A stretch of DNA of 64,000 bases from Bacillus pseudomycoides (lineage in GTDB: Bacteria; Bacillota; Bacilli; Bacillales; Bacillaceae_G). The translations under genes and the position numbers were made by a program. The notes beneath the pieces are model-generated. The model was given only the letters and a program-made list of their open reading frames with translations, did not search any database and was not told the DNA's origin. Positions 16,472 to 25,674 of this stretch are shown in pieces; the stretch's first letter is position 1, and every line of letters starts with the position of its first letter. The stretch lies in assembly GCF_002551005.1 (NCBI RefSeq), contig NZ_NVOY01000058.1:1-64000 (forward strand), read 5' to 3'.

Positions 16472-17797
16472 ATGAAAATTACGGTGGTAGGTACTGGATA
16501 TGTTGGGTTAGTGACAGGGGTTGGACTTGCGACTCTTGGGCACTCTGTGACTTGTTTTGATATTAACGAACAAAAAATACGGTTGCTAGAAGAAAATGAA
16601 CTGCCGATATATGAACCAGGGTTACAAAAATTATTGGAAGATGCCGTTTGGAAACAGAAACTATCGTTTACTTCAAAGAGAGAAGAAGCTTACGAGGCAG
16701 TTGACTATATTTTTGTGGCGGTTGGTACACCTTCTTACTCAGATGGATCTGCAAATTTAACACACATTATAAATGTGTGCTGTGATATTGGGATGCATGC
16801 AAAACAAGATGTAATCGTCGTAACGAAAAGTACGGTTCCAGTTGGAACAAACGATGCGATGAAAGAATGGATTCAGAGGTCATTGCAAACAAATATAAGT
16901 GTCCATCTTGTATCAAATCCGGAGTTTTTGCGAGAAGGCTGCGGGGTGCACGATTTCTTTCATGGTGATCGCATTATAATTGGAGCAGAAACAACAGAGG
17001 TTGCGAATCGGGTTGCCGATCTTTATAAGACGTTGCCAATTGAAGTGTTTACAACGGATATACGTAGTGCGGAGATGATTAAGTACGCATCGAATGCTTT
17101 TTTAGCAACGAAAATTAGCTTTATCAATGAGATTTCAAACATATGTGAAAAAGTACAAGCTAATGTGACAGAAGTGGCAGCTGGGATGGGGATTGATAAA
17201 CGAATTGGTCCACATTTTCTGCAAGCGGGTATTGGATATGGTGGTTCCTGTTTTCCGAAAGACACAAATGCACTTGTGCAAATTGCGGGGAATGTGGCTC
17301 ATGATTTTAGGCTGCTAAAAGCGGTCATTGAAGTGAATAATAAGCAACAAGCTTCACTTGTGGAAAAAGCAGAGAAAGTCATGAGTTTACAAGGAAGACG
17401 AGTTGCTGTTCTCGGTCTTTCATTTAAACCAAATACAGATGATATACGGGAGGCCCCATCTCTGCTCATTATTGAGCAGCTATTGGAACGAGGTGCTCAC
17501 GTTATTGTGTATGATCCGAAGGCGATTTTACATGCAAAGCGTATCTTTATGAATCGCGTACAATATAGCGTGGATATAAGCGAAGCGATTATAAAAGCAG
17601 ACGCAGCATTTATTGTAACGGAGTGGGAAAGTATTCGAACGTATCCGATAGCGAAATATGTACAGCTTATGAATGAACCAGTTGTATTTGACGGAAGAAA
17701 TTGTTATGCGCTAGAAGAAGCGGAGAAATATGCGATTGATTACTATTCCATTGGCAGAAGGGTCATTCGAAAGCGTAATGTTTCACACGTTTTTTAG
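16472..17797 (+). CDS. ugd: UDP-glucose 6-dehydrogenase
   Basis: 441-residue enzyme of the UDP-glucose/GDP-mannose dehydrogenase family, making UDP-glucuronate with two rounds of NAD+ reduction. The N-terminal Rossmann motif VVGTGYVGLVTG, the central GIGYGGSCFPKD with catalytic Cys260 and the C-terminal LGLSFKPNTDDIREAPS are all present. GAAGGAGG precedes the ATG. UDP-glucuronate feeds acidic wall or capsule polymers (teichuronic acid in B. subtilis, where this gene is tuaD). No other tua genes are adjacent. Own promoter is likely, as a terminator separates it from galE. Confidence 0.93.
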   Translation: MKITVVGTGYVGLVTGVGLATLGHSVTCFDINEQKIRLLEENELPIYEPGLQKLLEDAVWKQKLSFTSKREEAYEAVDYIFVAVGTPSYSDGSANLTHIINVCCDIGMHAKQDVIVVTKSTVPVGTNDAMKEWIQRSLQTNISVHLVSNPEFLREGCGVHDFFHGDRIIIGAETTEVANRVADLYKTLPIEVFTTDIRSAEMIKYASNAFLATKISFINEISNICEKVQANVTEVAAGMGIDKRIGPHFLQAGIGYGGSCFPKDTNALVQIAGNVAHDFRLLKAVIEVNNKQQASLVEKAEKVMSLQGRRVAVLGLSFKPNTDDIREAPSLLIIEQLLERGAHVIVYDPKAILHAKRIFMNRVQYSVDISEAIIKADAAFIVTEWESIRTYPIAKYVQLMNEPVVFDGRNCYALEEAEKYAIDYYSIGRRVIRKRNVSHVF

Positions 17798-17893
17798 AAA
17801 ATATTTCCTTTTGTCATTTTGGATTCTCATATATAATAACAAGTGTTGTCGTACATGACGAATTGAGAAACTGAAAGAAGAGAGGAATTGAAT

Positions 17894-19009
17894 ATGACAG
17901 AACGCATTAAAGTAATGACGATTTTTGGAACGCGTCCGGAAGCTATCAAAATGGCCCCTCTCGTGTTAGAATTGCAAAAACATTCACAGCAAATTGAGTC
18001 TATTGTGACTGTAACAGCACAACATCGTCAAATGCTGGATCAAGTGTTAGACATTTTTGGTATTAAGCCAAATTATGATTTAAATATTATGAAAGACCGT
18101 CAAACGTTAATTGATATTACAACTCGTGGTTTAGAAGGTTTAGATAAGGTTATGAAAGAAGCGAAGCCAGACATCGTTCTTGTACATGGTGATACAACAA
18201 CGACATTTATTGCAAGTCTCGCTGCCTTTTATAATCAAATTCCAATTGGTCATGTGGAAGCTGGCCTTCGTACATGGGATAAATATTCTCCATATCCAGA
18301 AGAAATGAACCGTCAATTAACTGGTGTAATGGCAGATCTTCATTTTGCACCAACAACGAAGTCTGCAACAAACTTACAACAAGAGAATAAAAAAGAGGCA
18401 AACATTTTTATTACAGGAAATACAGCAATTGATGCGTTAAAAACGACAGTAAAAGAATCGTATACACATCCGGTGTTAGAGAAGGTTGGGGATGATCGCC
18501 TTGTTCTTATGACAGCACATCGTCGTGAAAATTTAGGTGAGCCGATGCGTAATATGTTCCGTGCAATTAAACGTCTTGTTGAAACACATGAAGACGTACA
18601 AGTTGTATATCCAGTACATATGAATCCTGTTGTTCGTGAAATTGCAGGAGAAATTTTAGGGGAGCATAATCGTATTCATTTAATCGAACCGCTTGATGTA
18701 ATTGACTTCCATAACTTTGCAGCCCGCTCACACTTAATGTTAACGGATTCTGGCGGTGTGCAAGAAGAAGCGCCATCACTTGGTGTGCCAGTTCTTGTTC
18801 TTCGTGATACAACAGAGCGTCCAGAAGGTATTGAAGCAGGTACATTAAAGCTTGCTGGTACAGATGAAGAAACAATTTTCAACTTAGCAAACGAGTTATT
18901 ATCAGATACAGAAGCGCACAGTGCAATGGCAAAAGCATCGAATCCATACGGTGATGGTCATGCATCAGAGCGTATTGTGAAAGCGATTGTTGAACATTTT
19001 AATAAATAA
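17894..19009 (+). CDS. mnaA: UDP-N-acetylglucosamine 2-epimerase (non-hydrolysing)
   Basis: 371-residue WecB/MnaA epimerase that interconverts UDP-GlcNAc and UDP-ManNAc for linkage-unit synthesis after TagO. Family motifs are TIFGTRPEAIKMAPL at the N-terminus, VHGDTTT, GHVEAGLRT, TAHRRENLG and LTDSGGVQEEAPSLG near the active site. The ATG at 17894 has AGAGGA at good spacing; the upstream in-frame TTG at 17888 is less likely. B. cereus-group genomes typically carry more than one copy. A bidirectional terminator follows, shared with the convergent LCP gene. Confidence 0.93.
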   Translation: MTERIKVMTIFGTRPEAIKMAPLVLELQKHSQQIESIVTVTAQHRQMLDQVLDIFGIKPNYDLNIMKDRQTLIDITTRGLEGLDKVMKEAKPDIVLVHGDTTTTFIASLAAFYNQIPIGHVEAGLRTWDKYSPYPEEMNRQLTGVMADLHFAPTTKSATNLQQENKKEANIFITGNTAIDALKTTVKESYTHPVLEKVGDDRLVLMTAHRRENLGEPMRNMFRAIKRLVETHEDVQVVYPVHMNPVVREIAGEILGEHNRIHLIEPLDVIDFHNFAARSHLMLTDSGGVQEEAPSLGVPVLVLRDTTERPEGIEAGTLKLAGTDEETIFNLANELLSDTEAHSAMAKASNPYGDGHASERIVKAIVEHFNK

Positions 19010-19022
19010 TGCATCTTAGAAG

Positions 19023-19060
19023 AAAACAGCTGTCTCCTCGAAAGGAGACAGCTGTTTTTT
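19023..19060. terminator. Shared bidirectional terminator of mnaA and the LCP gene
   Basis: 16-bp perfect stem AAAACAGCTGTCTCCT / AGGAGACAGCTGTTTT with a CGAA tetraloop. The stop codon of the convergent LCP gene touches its T run. Confidence 0.93.
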
Positions 19061-20309
19061 AGTTTGGAGACATTTGCCATTGTTCATCTGATTGATGATT
19101 GGATGACGGTTTCTTTTGTGTATTCGAATTATGATTCGGTTTCGTTGTTTCTTGCTTTTCAGTTTGCTGTTGCGTATTCGAATTATGATTTGGTTTTGTT
19201 GTTTCCTGTTTTTCAATTTGCTGCTGTGCATTCGAATTATGATCAGGTTTAGCTGGTTCTTGTTTTTCTTGCTCTGTATTTTGGCCGTTAGTTGGTTGAG
19301 CCGGTTCTTTTGGTGTAGATTGTTCTTGCGCACCTGACGCAGGATCTGGTATTTCTAAGTTTTGATTAAAGGTCTGGCGAACTGCTTGAACACTTACTTC
19401 GTTTGGTACGAAATAATAAATGCCATCGACTTTTGTATCTTCGCCTTCTAGTTTTACAGTTTGAATGCTAGATGCGTCAAAGCCAGAGAATTTTTTGTAG
19501 AGTACAAGCCCGTCAGATACAGGTATATCTGTTTTAATGTATTTTCCAATTGCTTTTGCAAGATCATTTATTTTAAATACAGTCGAAGGTGAGTTTAACT
19601 CCTGTACAACAGCCGCAAGTACTTGACGCTGGCGCGTTGCACGTCCAAAGTCTCCGTTTGGATCTTGCTTTCTCATCCGAACATAAGCTAATGCTTCTTC
19701 TCCATTTAAATGCTGTTTTCCTTTTTTAAACTCAATTTTTTTGTAATAGTTCACATCAGATCTTTCCCAGAAATCGAATGGAACGTCGACTGTAACACCG
19801 CCAACGGCATCGACGATACCCTTAAATCCTTTAAAGTCTAATTTTATATAATGATCTACAGGTACTTTTAAGAAGTTTTGTACGGTCTCGATTGCCATTT
19901 TTTCGCCGCCGTAGGCATGAGCAGCGTTTATTTTATCTTTTTTATCACGCCCGGCAATTGTTACGCGTGAATCACGCGGGATACTCATTAAAGATACTTG
20001 CTTGGAGTTTGGATTAATTGTCGCAAACATTAAGGAATCAGTTCGTCCATTTTCGCCGCCTGTTGCATAATCTTCAATCCCCATAATTAAAAGGCTGAAT
20101 GGTTTTTTCGTAATTTCTACATCTTCTGTACGGAGTTTCGATTTATCGTGCTGCAAGCCGCTATAAATTCCCATTAAAGAAGAATAGGAATTATAAGCAT
20201 AAACTCCTCCGCCTCCGATAAGGAGAGCAAAAATGAGGAATATGAACCCTTTGCGTCTTCTTTTCTTTTTCGCTTTTCTATTCTGGAGATGATGATAACG
20301 ATCTTCCAT
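19059..20309 (-). CDS. LytR-CpsA-Psr (LCP) wall-polymer ligase with repetitive tail
   Basis: 416-residue membrane-anchored LCP protein. A short basic cytoplasmic start (KAKKKRRRKG) precedes one transmembrane helix (about 25-43). The extracellular LCP domain (about 75-225) has SLLIMGIEDY, the RTDSLMFATINP and SIPRDSRVTI motifs with the arginines that bind polyprenyl-pyrophosphate, and ALAYVRMRKQDPNGDFGR. These enzymes attach teichoic-acid-type polymers to peptidoglycan. The last 70 residues are a Gln/Asn/Lys-rich tail with an 18-residue unit (TKPNHNSNTQQQTEKQET) repeated about three times. It lies beside yvyE, as tagV (yvhJ) does in B. subtilis, so it may be the TagV counterpart. Confidence 0.9.
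   Translation of the reverse strand: MEDRYHHLQNRKAKKKRRRKGFIFLIFALLIGGGGVYAYNSYSSLMGIYSGLQHDKSKLRTEDVEITKKPFSLLIMGIEDYATGGENGRTDSLMFATINPNSKQVSLMSIPRDSRVTIAGRDKKDKINAAHAYGGEKMAIETVQNFLKVPVDHYIKLDFKGFKGIVDAVGGVTVDVPFDFWERSDVNYYKKIEFKKGKQHLNGEEALAYVRMRKQDPNGDFGRATRQRQVLAAVVQELNSPSTVFKINDLAKAIGKYIKTDIPVSDGLVLYKKFSGFDASSIQTVKLEGEDTKVDGIYYFVPNEVSVQAVRQTFNQNLEIPDPASGAQEQSTPKEPAQPTNGQNTEQEKQEPAKPDHNSNAQQQIEKQETTKPNHNSNTQQQTEKQETTKPNHNSNTQKKPSSNHQSDEQWQMSPN
19092..19255 (-). repeat. 54-bp tandem coding repeats in the LCP tail
   Basis: About three direct units of 54 bp (18 codons) with few differences, inside the LCP reading frame. A whole-codon unit keeps the frame on expansion or loss, so length variation between strains is expected. 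Confidence 0.8.
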
Positions 20310-20332
20310 AAATAATCTCCTTTAAGTAATAT

Positions 20333-20974
20333 TTATTGTCGTGCTATATCTTGTTCTAGATATAGCATCTCATCTTCGTTAATTGTACATTTCCCATTTG
20401 TGATTTCAATCATCCATTCTATGAAGGATTGTTTTTTGTCTTCCTCCACATACGTATCGAATGTAGCATGATCTAAGTAATGTATATCTTTAATAGCATA
20501 TATAGAGTTACGTAGTTCATGTTCAACCTTTCCAAGTAATGTATAATCAATTTCCGTTTTCATGACGCGCATCAGTTTTCGTTCAACGATGCCGATATGA
20601 TTGAGACCTTCACTTGTACATTTTCCATATGCGCGAATTAAACCACCCGCTCCGAGTTTAATGCCCCCAAAATAGCGTGTGACAACGACGACAGTATCTT
20701 TTAAGTGACGCTTCTTTAATACTTCAAGAATGGGTACACCGGCCGTACCGCTCGGCTCTCCGTCGTCGTTTGCTTTTTGTATTTGGTCATGTTCGCCAAT
20801 TAAGTAGGCAGAGCAATTATGGGTTGCGTTCCAATGTTGTTTTTTAATCTTTTGGATAAATTCTTGTGCTTCTTCTTCTGTTGTTGCGCGGTTTACATAG
20901 CAAATAAAGCGAGATTTTTGAATGACTATTTCATGTTCGCCATATCCTTTTACTGTGAAATATTGTAATAACAA
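20333..20974 (-). CDS. yvyE: YigZ/IMPACT-family protein
   Basis: 213-residue member of the UPF0029/IMPACT family. The N-terminal domain includes the conserved block ANDDGEPSGTAGVPIL and RYFGGIKLGAGGLIRAYG; a smaller C-terminal alpha/beta domain (DUF1949) follows. Its biochemical role is unsettled, with RNA or ribosome association suggested for the family. A TTG start at 20974 has TAGGAG before it. It ends 23 bp before the LCP gene and may be co-transcribed with it. In B. subtilis the same neighbours are conserved. Confidence 0.88.
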   Translation of the reverse strand: MLLQYFTVKGYGEHEIVIQKSRFICYVNRATTEEEAQEFIQKIKKQHWNATHNCSAYLIGEHDQIQKANDDGEPSGTAGVPILEVLKKRHLKDTVVVVTRYFGGIKLGAGGLIRAYGKCTSEGLNHIGIVERKLMRVMKTEIDYTLLGKVEHELRNSIYAIKDIHYLDHATFDTYVEEDKKQSFIEWMIEITNGKCTINEDEMLYLEQDIARQ

Positions 20975-21259
20975 TGATATACGCTCCTATCTTTGTAAAT
21001 TGCAACTTTTATCAACGTGTATTTTAATCCTCGTTAATGCGGGATAAATTACCAGTACTTTTTATTCTAAAAGGGCTAGTTTAGAGTTTCAAATCTTTTT
21101 TGCAGAAATTTAGCTCTTTCTATTATAATTTGAATTTTTGTGTTGTAAATTGTTGAAATAGTGTTTATAATTTTTTCCTCTCGTTTTCGTCAGTTAATGC
21201 ACCTTTTTCCATTTTCATGTACAATAAATAATAAAACTGTTTATAAGGTAGGTACGAAA

Positions 21260-22102
21260 ATGAAAATAGCTATTGTAACCGATAGTACGGCATATATACC
21301 CAAACATGTACGTGAAGAATTACATATACATATGATTCCTTTGAATGTTATTTTAGGGAATGAATCTTATCAAGAAGAAGTGGAAATTACAACGGAAGAT
21401 TTTTATGAGAAAGTCAGGGAGCAAGAAGAACTGCCGAAGACATCACAACCAGCTATCGGAAAGTTTGTTGAGTTATTTGAAGAGCTAGGGAAAGAGTATG
21501 ATGCGGTGATTAGTATACATCTTTCTAGCGGGATTAGTGGTACATATCAGACGGCAACGACAGCTGGTCAAATGGTAGAAGGAGTAGACGTATATACGTA
21601 CGACTCGGAGATTAGTTGTGAAGTGCAAGGATTTTATGTGCGTGAAGGCGCAAAAATGGCGAGTGAAGGAAAAAGTTCAGAAGAGATTATTGCTCGTTTT
21701 AATGAAATGAAGAAAACAATAGATGCGTACTTCGTTGTTGACGATTTACATCATTTGCAGCGCGGTGGCCGTTTAAATAGTGCACAAGCATTTCTTGGAA
21801 GCTTATTACAAGTGAAGCCGGTATTATATTTCCGTGATAAAATTATTATTCCATTTGAAAAAATCCGTACGCGTAAAAAAGCGTTAAAACGTATTGTAGA
21901 AATCTTTGATGAACAAGCAAGCAAAGGGATCCCAATGGAAGGTGTTATTATTCATGCGAATCGAGAAGAAGAAGCGAAAGAATGGGAACAGGAACTGAAA
22001 GAAATATACCCGCATGTTGAATTTAGAATCGGTTATTTCGGACCAGTAATTGGCACACATTTAGGCGAAGGTTCACTTGGTTTAGGATGGTATACAAAAT
22101 AA
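21260..22102 (+). CDS. degV: DegV-family fatty-acid-binding protein
   Basis: 280-residue DegV protein. Family members bind a fatty acid or acyl-phosphate and act as FakB-type partners of fatty acid kinase. Seen are the N-terminal IVTDSTAYIP, TSQPAIGKFVELF, LSSGISGTYQTA and the C-terminal GPVIGTHLGEGSLGL. The ATG at 21260 has AAGGTAGGT before it; an upstream in-frame start at 21161 would add a 33-residue extension without a ribosome site. In B. subtilis degS-degU lie between yvyE and degV; here the 285-bp gap has neither, in line with their known absence from the B. cereus group. Confidence 0.88.
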   Translation: MKIAIVTDSTAYIPKHVREELHIHMIPLNVILGNESYQEEVEITTEDFYEKVREQEELPKTSQPAIGKFVELFEELGKEYDAVISIHLSSGISGTYQTATTAGQMVEGVDVYTYDSEISCEVQGFYVREGAKMASEGKSSEEIIARFNEMKKTIDAYFVVDDLHHLQRGGRLNSAQAFLGSLLQVKPVLYFRDKIIIPFEKIRTRKKALKRIVEIFDEQASKGIPMEGVIIHANREEEAKEWEQELKEIYPHVEFRIGYFGPVIGTHLGEGSLGLGWYTK

Positions 22103-22215
22103 TAAAATGAAGCTCTCTTTCAAGTAGAGAGCTTTTTTGGTAAAAATATAAAAAATAAGTTATACTACTTACTTTTTATAAGAAACTATTTTATAATAGA
22201 GAAGAGGTGAAACAT

Positions 22216-22530
22216 ATGGAACATAATCCGTGTTTATGTCCAAAGTTCGAATCTGCTTTTACACTTCTTAGTAAAAAGTGGACAGGTTTAATTATAAAAT
22301 CATTATTAGAAGAACCGAAACGATTTCGCGAAATTGCTGATATTATTCCAAATATGAGCGATCGTATGTTATCAGAGCGTTTAAAGGAATTAGAGAGCGA
22401 AGGAATTGTTGTGCGTGCCGTTTATCCAGAAGTGCCAGTACGTATTGAATATGGTTTAACAGATAAAGGGAAAGCGCTAGAGAATGTCATGCAAGAAGTA
22501 CAAAAATGGGCAGAGAAATGGGTTCATTAA
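22216..22530 (+). CDS. HxlR-family transcriptional regulator
   Basis: 104-residue winged-helix regulator of the HxlR (DUF24) type. It starts with the family's CLCPKFESAFTLLSKKWT, where the first cysteines resemble those used for redox or electrophile sensing in YodB, HypR and YvaP. MLSERLKELESEGIVVR is the recognition helix region. AGAGGTGA lies before the ATG at 22216. No target gene is adjacent and it is monocistronic with a strong terminator, so its regulon is unknown. Confidence 0.85.
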   Translation: MEHNPCLCPKFESAFTLLSKKWTGLIIKSLLEEPKRFREIADIIPNMSDRMLSERLKELESEGIVVRAVYPEVPVRIEYGLTDKGKALENVMQEVQKWAEKWVH

Positions 22531-22565
22531 TAAAGTGAAATTGTAATGAGTGGAATTTTATTGTT

Positions 22566-22600
22566 AAAAAGTGCAAGAAGGTGTTCTTGCACTTTTTATT
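22566..22600 (+). terminator. Terminator of the HxlR gene
   Basis: AAAAAGTGCAAGAA-GGTG-TTCTTGCACTTTTT, a 14-bp perfect stem. Confidence 0.93.
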
Positions 22601-22629
22601 TTTATATATACAAGTTAAAAAAACGATAT

Positions 22630-22712
22630 GAAACCCCTTTCTTTTTGAGGAGGCGAGAGCATCTGATAGCAGTGAATTTATATGCTGAAACATCAAAAAG
22701 AATTTATAGAAA
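22630..22712 (+). repeat. Dispersed repeat R1, internally deleted copy
   Basis: TTTCTTTTTGAGGAGGCGAGAGCATCTG is joined directly to the end block ATAGCAGTGAATTTATATG, CTGAAACATCAAAAAG. The 60-bp middle of the element is missing. Confidence 0.6.
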
Positions 22713-22772
22713 AATAACAGAAAAATGGTAGACTGGTAAATTATTCTATGTGATAATAAGAGAGTTTGAATA

Positions 22773-22789
22773 TGTTACATTTTTGTAAA
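22773..22789 (+). promoter_or_regulatory. Candidate WalR box 1 upstream of the CwlO-like gene
   Basis: TGTTAC-ATTTT-TGTAAA is an exact match to the TGTWAH-N5-TGTWAH pattern bound by WalR (YycF) in Bacillus. It lies about 220 bp before the start codon. Confidence 0.6.
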
Positions 22790-22898
22790 ATAACTGAAAT
22801 TGTCCGACAAAAGAAAAAGGATTATCGTTTCATTTCCTTGTTTTTCTACAATAAAGCACAAGATTAGAACAGAAATGTCAAAAAACTACAAGCGTAAT

Positions 22899-22915
22899 AT
22901 TACATTTCTTTTACA
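22899..22915 (-). promoter_or_regulatory. Candidate WalR box 2 upstream of the CwlO-like gene
   Basis: Plus strand ATTACA-TTTCT-TTTACA, read on the minus strand as TGTAAA-N5-TGTAAT. Also an exact pattern match, in opposite orientation, about 95 bp before the start codon. Confidence 0.55.
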
Positions 22916-23010
22916 AAAGCGTAACATTACAAAAAAACATTGGTAATTATGGTATAAATTTATTAGATAAATTCGGGAAAATAAGAAAAAAGAAAGCGGT
23001 GTAGAACATA

Positions 23011-24198
23011 ATGAAAAAAATTAAAATTGCATCTTGCGCATTAGCTGCAGGATTTATGATGTTTTCAGTAGTAACACCAAACGCATTTGCTGAAGATGTA
23101 AATACACAAATTCAACAACAAAAAGACACTTTACATAAACAACAACAAGAACGTGATGAAATCCAAAAACAAATGGATGAATTAAAGAAGACAGTTCAAG
23201 GATTAGATAAGTCTGTTAAAGAGAACGAAGCGAAACTTGCTGAGACGGTAAAGCAAGTAGAAGAAGCGCAAAAAACAATTGAACAAAAAGATAAAGAGAT
23301 TGCAGATTTACAAACGAAAATTGCACAGCGTGAAGAATTATTGAAGAAGCGTTTAGTTGCTCTTCAAGAGAAGCCAAATACGAACGTTGTAACAGAAGTA
23401 GTTGTAAACTCTAAAAGTCTTGCAGATTTAATCGATCGTTTAACTTCTGTTTCACAAATTCTTGAGTCTGACGAAGATATTATGAAAACGCAACAAAGTG
23501 ATCAAGAAAAAGTGAAAAAAGATGTAGCACTTATTAAAGAAAAACAAAAAGAATTAAAAGATGCACAAGCGAAAATTGAAACTGCGAAAAAAGAACTTGA
23601 TGCTGAAAAAGCGAAAAAGCAAACAGCAGTAGATGAGTTAAGTGCAAAAATGCAAACGGTTGTAAATGGAATGTCTAGCACAGAGGGTCAATTAAAAGAC
23701 TTAGAAAAGCAAGCTCTATACTTACAAAGCTTAGCTGAAAAAGCAGCGCAACCAGCACAACCAGCAGAACAACCAGCAAAACAACCAGCAAATAATGGTG
23801 GCGGACAAGAGAAACCTAAGCCAGTAAAAGAAGTCAAAGATACTCCAGCTCCTGCTGGTGGTGTAATTGGAAAAGCACAACAATACCTTGGTATGCCATA
23901 TGTTTGGGGTAGCGCAAGCCCATCTAACGGTGGGTTTGACTGCAGTGGTTTCATTTCTTACATTTACGGCGTAGGTCGTCAAGATGTAGCTGGATACTGG
24001 AATTCTACGACGCACATTAGCGATCCACAACCTGGTGATTTAGTATTCTTCCAAGGTACGTATAAAACAGGTCCATCTCATATCGGTATTTATGCTGGTA
24101 ACGGACAAATGATTCACGCTGGCGATAGCGGAATTGGATACTCTGACTTGAGCAGCTCTTACAATCAAAAACATTTCTTAGGATACGGTAGATTCTAA
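23011..24198 (+). CDS. CwlO-like NlpC/P60 peptidoglycan endopeptidase
   Basis: 395-residue secreted cell-wall hydrolase. It has a Sec signal peptide (about 1-27, ending NAFA-ED), a long coiled-coil region (about 30-240, PcsB/CwlO type), a Pro/Ala/Gln linker and a C-terminal NlpC/P60 domain (283-395) with catalytic Cys311 in GFDCSG and His357 in SHIGIYAG. The architecture equals B. subtilis CwlO, a DL-endopeptidase needed for cell elongation, activated by FtsEX through its coiled coil and controlled by WalRK. FtsEX is encoded 11 kb downstream, and WalR-like boxes lie ahead of both. Single-gene transcript. Confidence 0.9.
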   Translation: MKKIKIASCALAAGFMMFSVVTPNAFAEDVNTQIQQQKDTLHKQQQERDEIQKQMDELKKTVQGLDKSVKENEAKLAETVKQVEEAQKTIEQKDKEIADLQTKIAQREELLKKRLVALQEKPNTNVVTEVVVNSKSLADLIDRLTSVSQILESDEDIMKTQQSDQEKVKKDVALIKEKQKELKDAQAKIETAKKELDAEKAKKQTAVDELSAKMQTVVNGMSSTEGQLKDLEKQALYLQSLAEKAAQPAQPAEQPAKQPANNGGGQEKPKPVKEVKDTPAPAGGVIGKAQQYLGMPYVWGSASPSNGGFDCSGFISYIYGVGRQDVAGYWNSTTHISDPQPGDLVFFQGTYKTGPSHIGIYAGNGQMIHAGDSGIGYSDLSSSYNQKHFLGYGRF

Positions 24199-24227
24199 GA
24201 TTTATAATCAAATAAAATACGTGTATA

Positions 24228-24271
24228 AAGTCGATAACTTACTATTTTAAGAGTAGGTTATCGGCTTTTTT
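24228..24271 (+). terminator. Terminator of the CwlO-like gene
   Basis: AAGTCGATAACTTACT / AGTAGGTTATCGGCTT (two G-U pairs) and a T6 tail. Confidence 0.9.
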
Positions 24272-24327
24272 GATTTTTTACAAACTCTTTCCATGCTTTT
24301 ATAGTAAAAGCAGAAAGGGGGAGTGGG

Positions 24328-25674
24328 ATGCTAGAAGGTCGTCAATTACTGTTAGAGGAAGTGTCTGTATCGAAAGAAGAGCTGTATCAGTTGGAGCAAG
24401 AGGGTCATATTCGTTATGAGAAAGGTGTTGTAAAGAAAAACTCTCGTTATATGTGTCAGCGCTGCGGAAATAAAGAGCGGCGATTGTTTTTTTCGTTTCC
24501 ATGTTATCGCTGCTGTGCGGTGTGTACGTATTGCCGAAAGTGTATCATGATGGGCAGAGTGAGTGAATGTACAAAGCTCGTTCGCTGGACTGGCCCTATA
24601 CAAAATGAAGTAATCGCGAATGGTCTGAAGTGGGACGGTCAGTTATCGGAAGGACAGCAAAAAGCTGCAGATGGAATTGTCCGGGCGGTAAAGCGAAAAG
24701 AATCATTTTTCGTCTGGGCCGTATGCGGCGGGGGGAAAACAGAGATGTTATTTCATGGTATTGAAGAAGCACTGCGCTGGGGAGAGCGTATTTGCATTGC
24801 CACGCCGCGGACGGATGTTGTACTGGAACTTTACCCGCGTTTACAAGAAGTGTTTCCATCTGTTTCAATTTGCGCATTATACGGTGGAAGTGATGACTTA
24901 TCCAAAAATGCGCAGCTTGTTATTTCGACAACGCATCAACTTCTTCGTTATTATCGGGCGTTTGATGTGATGATTGTGGATGAAATTGATGCCTTTCCTT
25001 ATTCGATGGATGACACACTGCAATATGCTGTTCGCTTTGCTAGTAAAGAAAATGCTTCGTTTATTTATTTGACAGCAACGCCGTCTAAAGAGTGGCAAAG
25101 AAAGCTCCGTAATGGAAAACAAAACGGTGTGATTATTCCGGCTCGCTATCATCGTTATCCCCTCCCTGTCCCCTTTTTTCGCTGGTGTGGTAATTGGCGA
25201 AAATCTATTGAAAAGAACACGTTACCTGCTATCATTTTGCGATGGCTCCACGTCTATTTAGAAAAACAATATCCAATGTTTCTATTTGTTCCTCACGTTT
25301 GTTATGTAGAAGAAATCGTTTCTATTTTAAAATGTATCGATCAGCGCATAGAGGGTGTGCATGCGGAAGACGCAAAGCGGAAAGAGAAAGTGGTTTCGTT
25401 TCGAAAAGGAGAGATTCCGTTATTAGTGACGACAACGATTTTAGAGCGGGGTGTTACTGTTTCGAATTTACAAGTAGCCGTGTTAGGGGCAGAAGAGCAA
25501 GTGTTTTCAGAAAGTGCACTCGTTCAAATTGCGGGACGAGCGGGACGAAGTCGTCATGCGCCTTCTGGAGATGTCATCTATTTTCATTACGGCAAGACAG
25601 AGGCGATGGTTGCGGCGAAAAAACAAATTCAAATGATGAATAAACGAGCGAAGCAAGAAAGGTTAGTTGACTAA
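24328..25674 (+). CDS. comFA: Competence helicase ComFA
   Basis: 448-residue DEAD-box-like ATPase thought to pull transforming single-stranded DNA into the cell. A cysteine cluster at about 43-73 (CQRC...CCAVCTYCRKC) forms the family's zinc-binding region. Walker A is CGGGKTE (about 133-139), the Walker B box is VDEIDAFP, and TATPSKEW and the C-terminal QIAGRAGRS are helicase motifs. AAAGGGGGA precedes the ATG. comFC starts by stop/start overlap. comFB, which lies between them in B. subtilis, is absent. Confidence 0.93.
   Translation: MLEGRQLLLEEVSVSKEELYQLEQEGHIRYEKGVVKKNSRYMCQRCGNKERRLFFSFPCYRCCAVCTYCRKCIMMGRVSECTKLVRWTGPIQNEVIANGLKWDGQLSEGQQKAADGIVRAVKRKESFFVWAVCGGGKTEMLFHGIEEALRWGERICIATPRTDVVLELYPRLQEVFPSVSICALYGGSDDLSKNAQLVISTTHQLLRYYRAFDVMIVDEIDAFPYSMDDTLQYAVRFASKENASFIYLTATPSKEWQRKLRNGKQNGVIIPARYHRYPLPVPFFRWCGNWRKSIEKNTLPAIILRWLHVYLEKQYPMFLFVPHVCYVEEIVSILKCIDQRIEGVHAEDAKRKEKVVSFRKGEIPLLVTTTILERGVTVSNLQVAVLGAEEQVFSESALVQIAGRAGRSRHAPSGDVIYFHYGKTEAMVAAKKQIQMMNKRAKQERLVD

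Noticed and set aside
19092-19255. Regularly repeated DNA that could suggest a CRISPR array
   Set aside because: The units are direct 54-bp coding repeats without unique spacers, inside the LCP reading frame.
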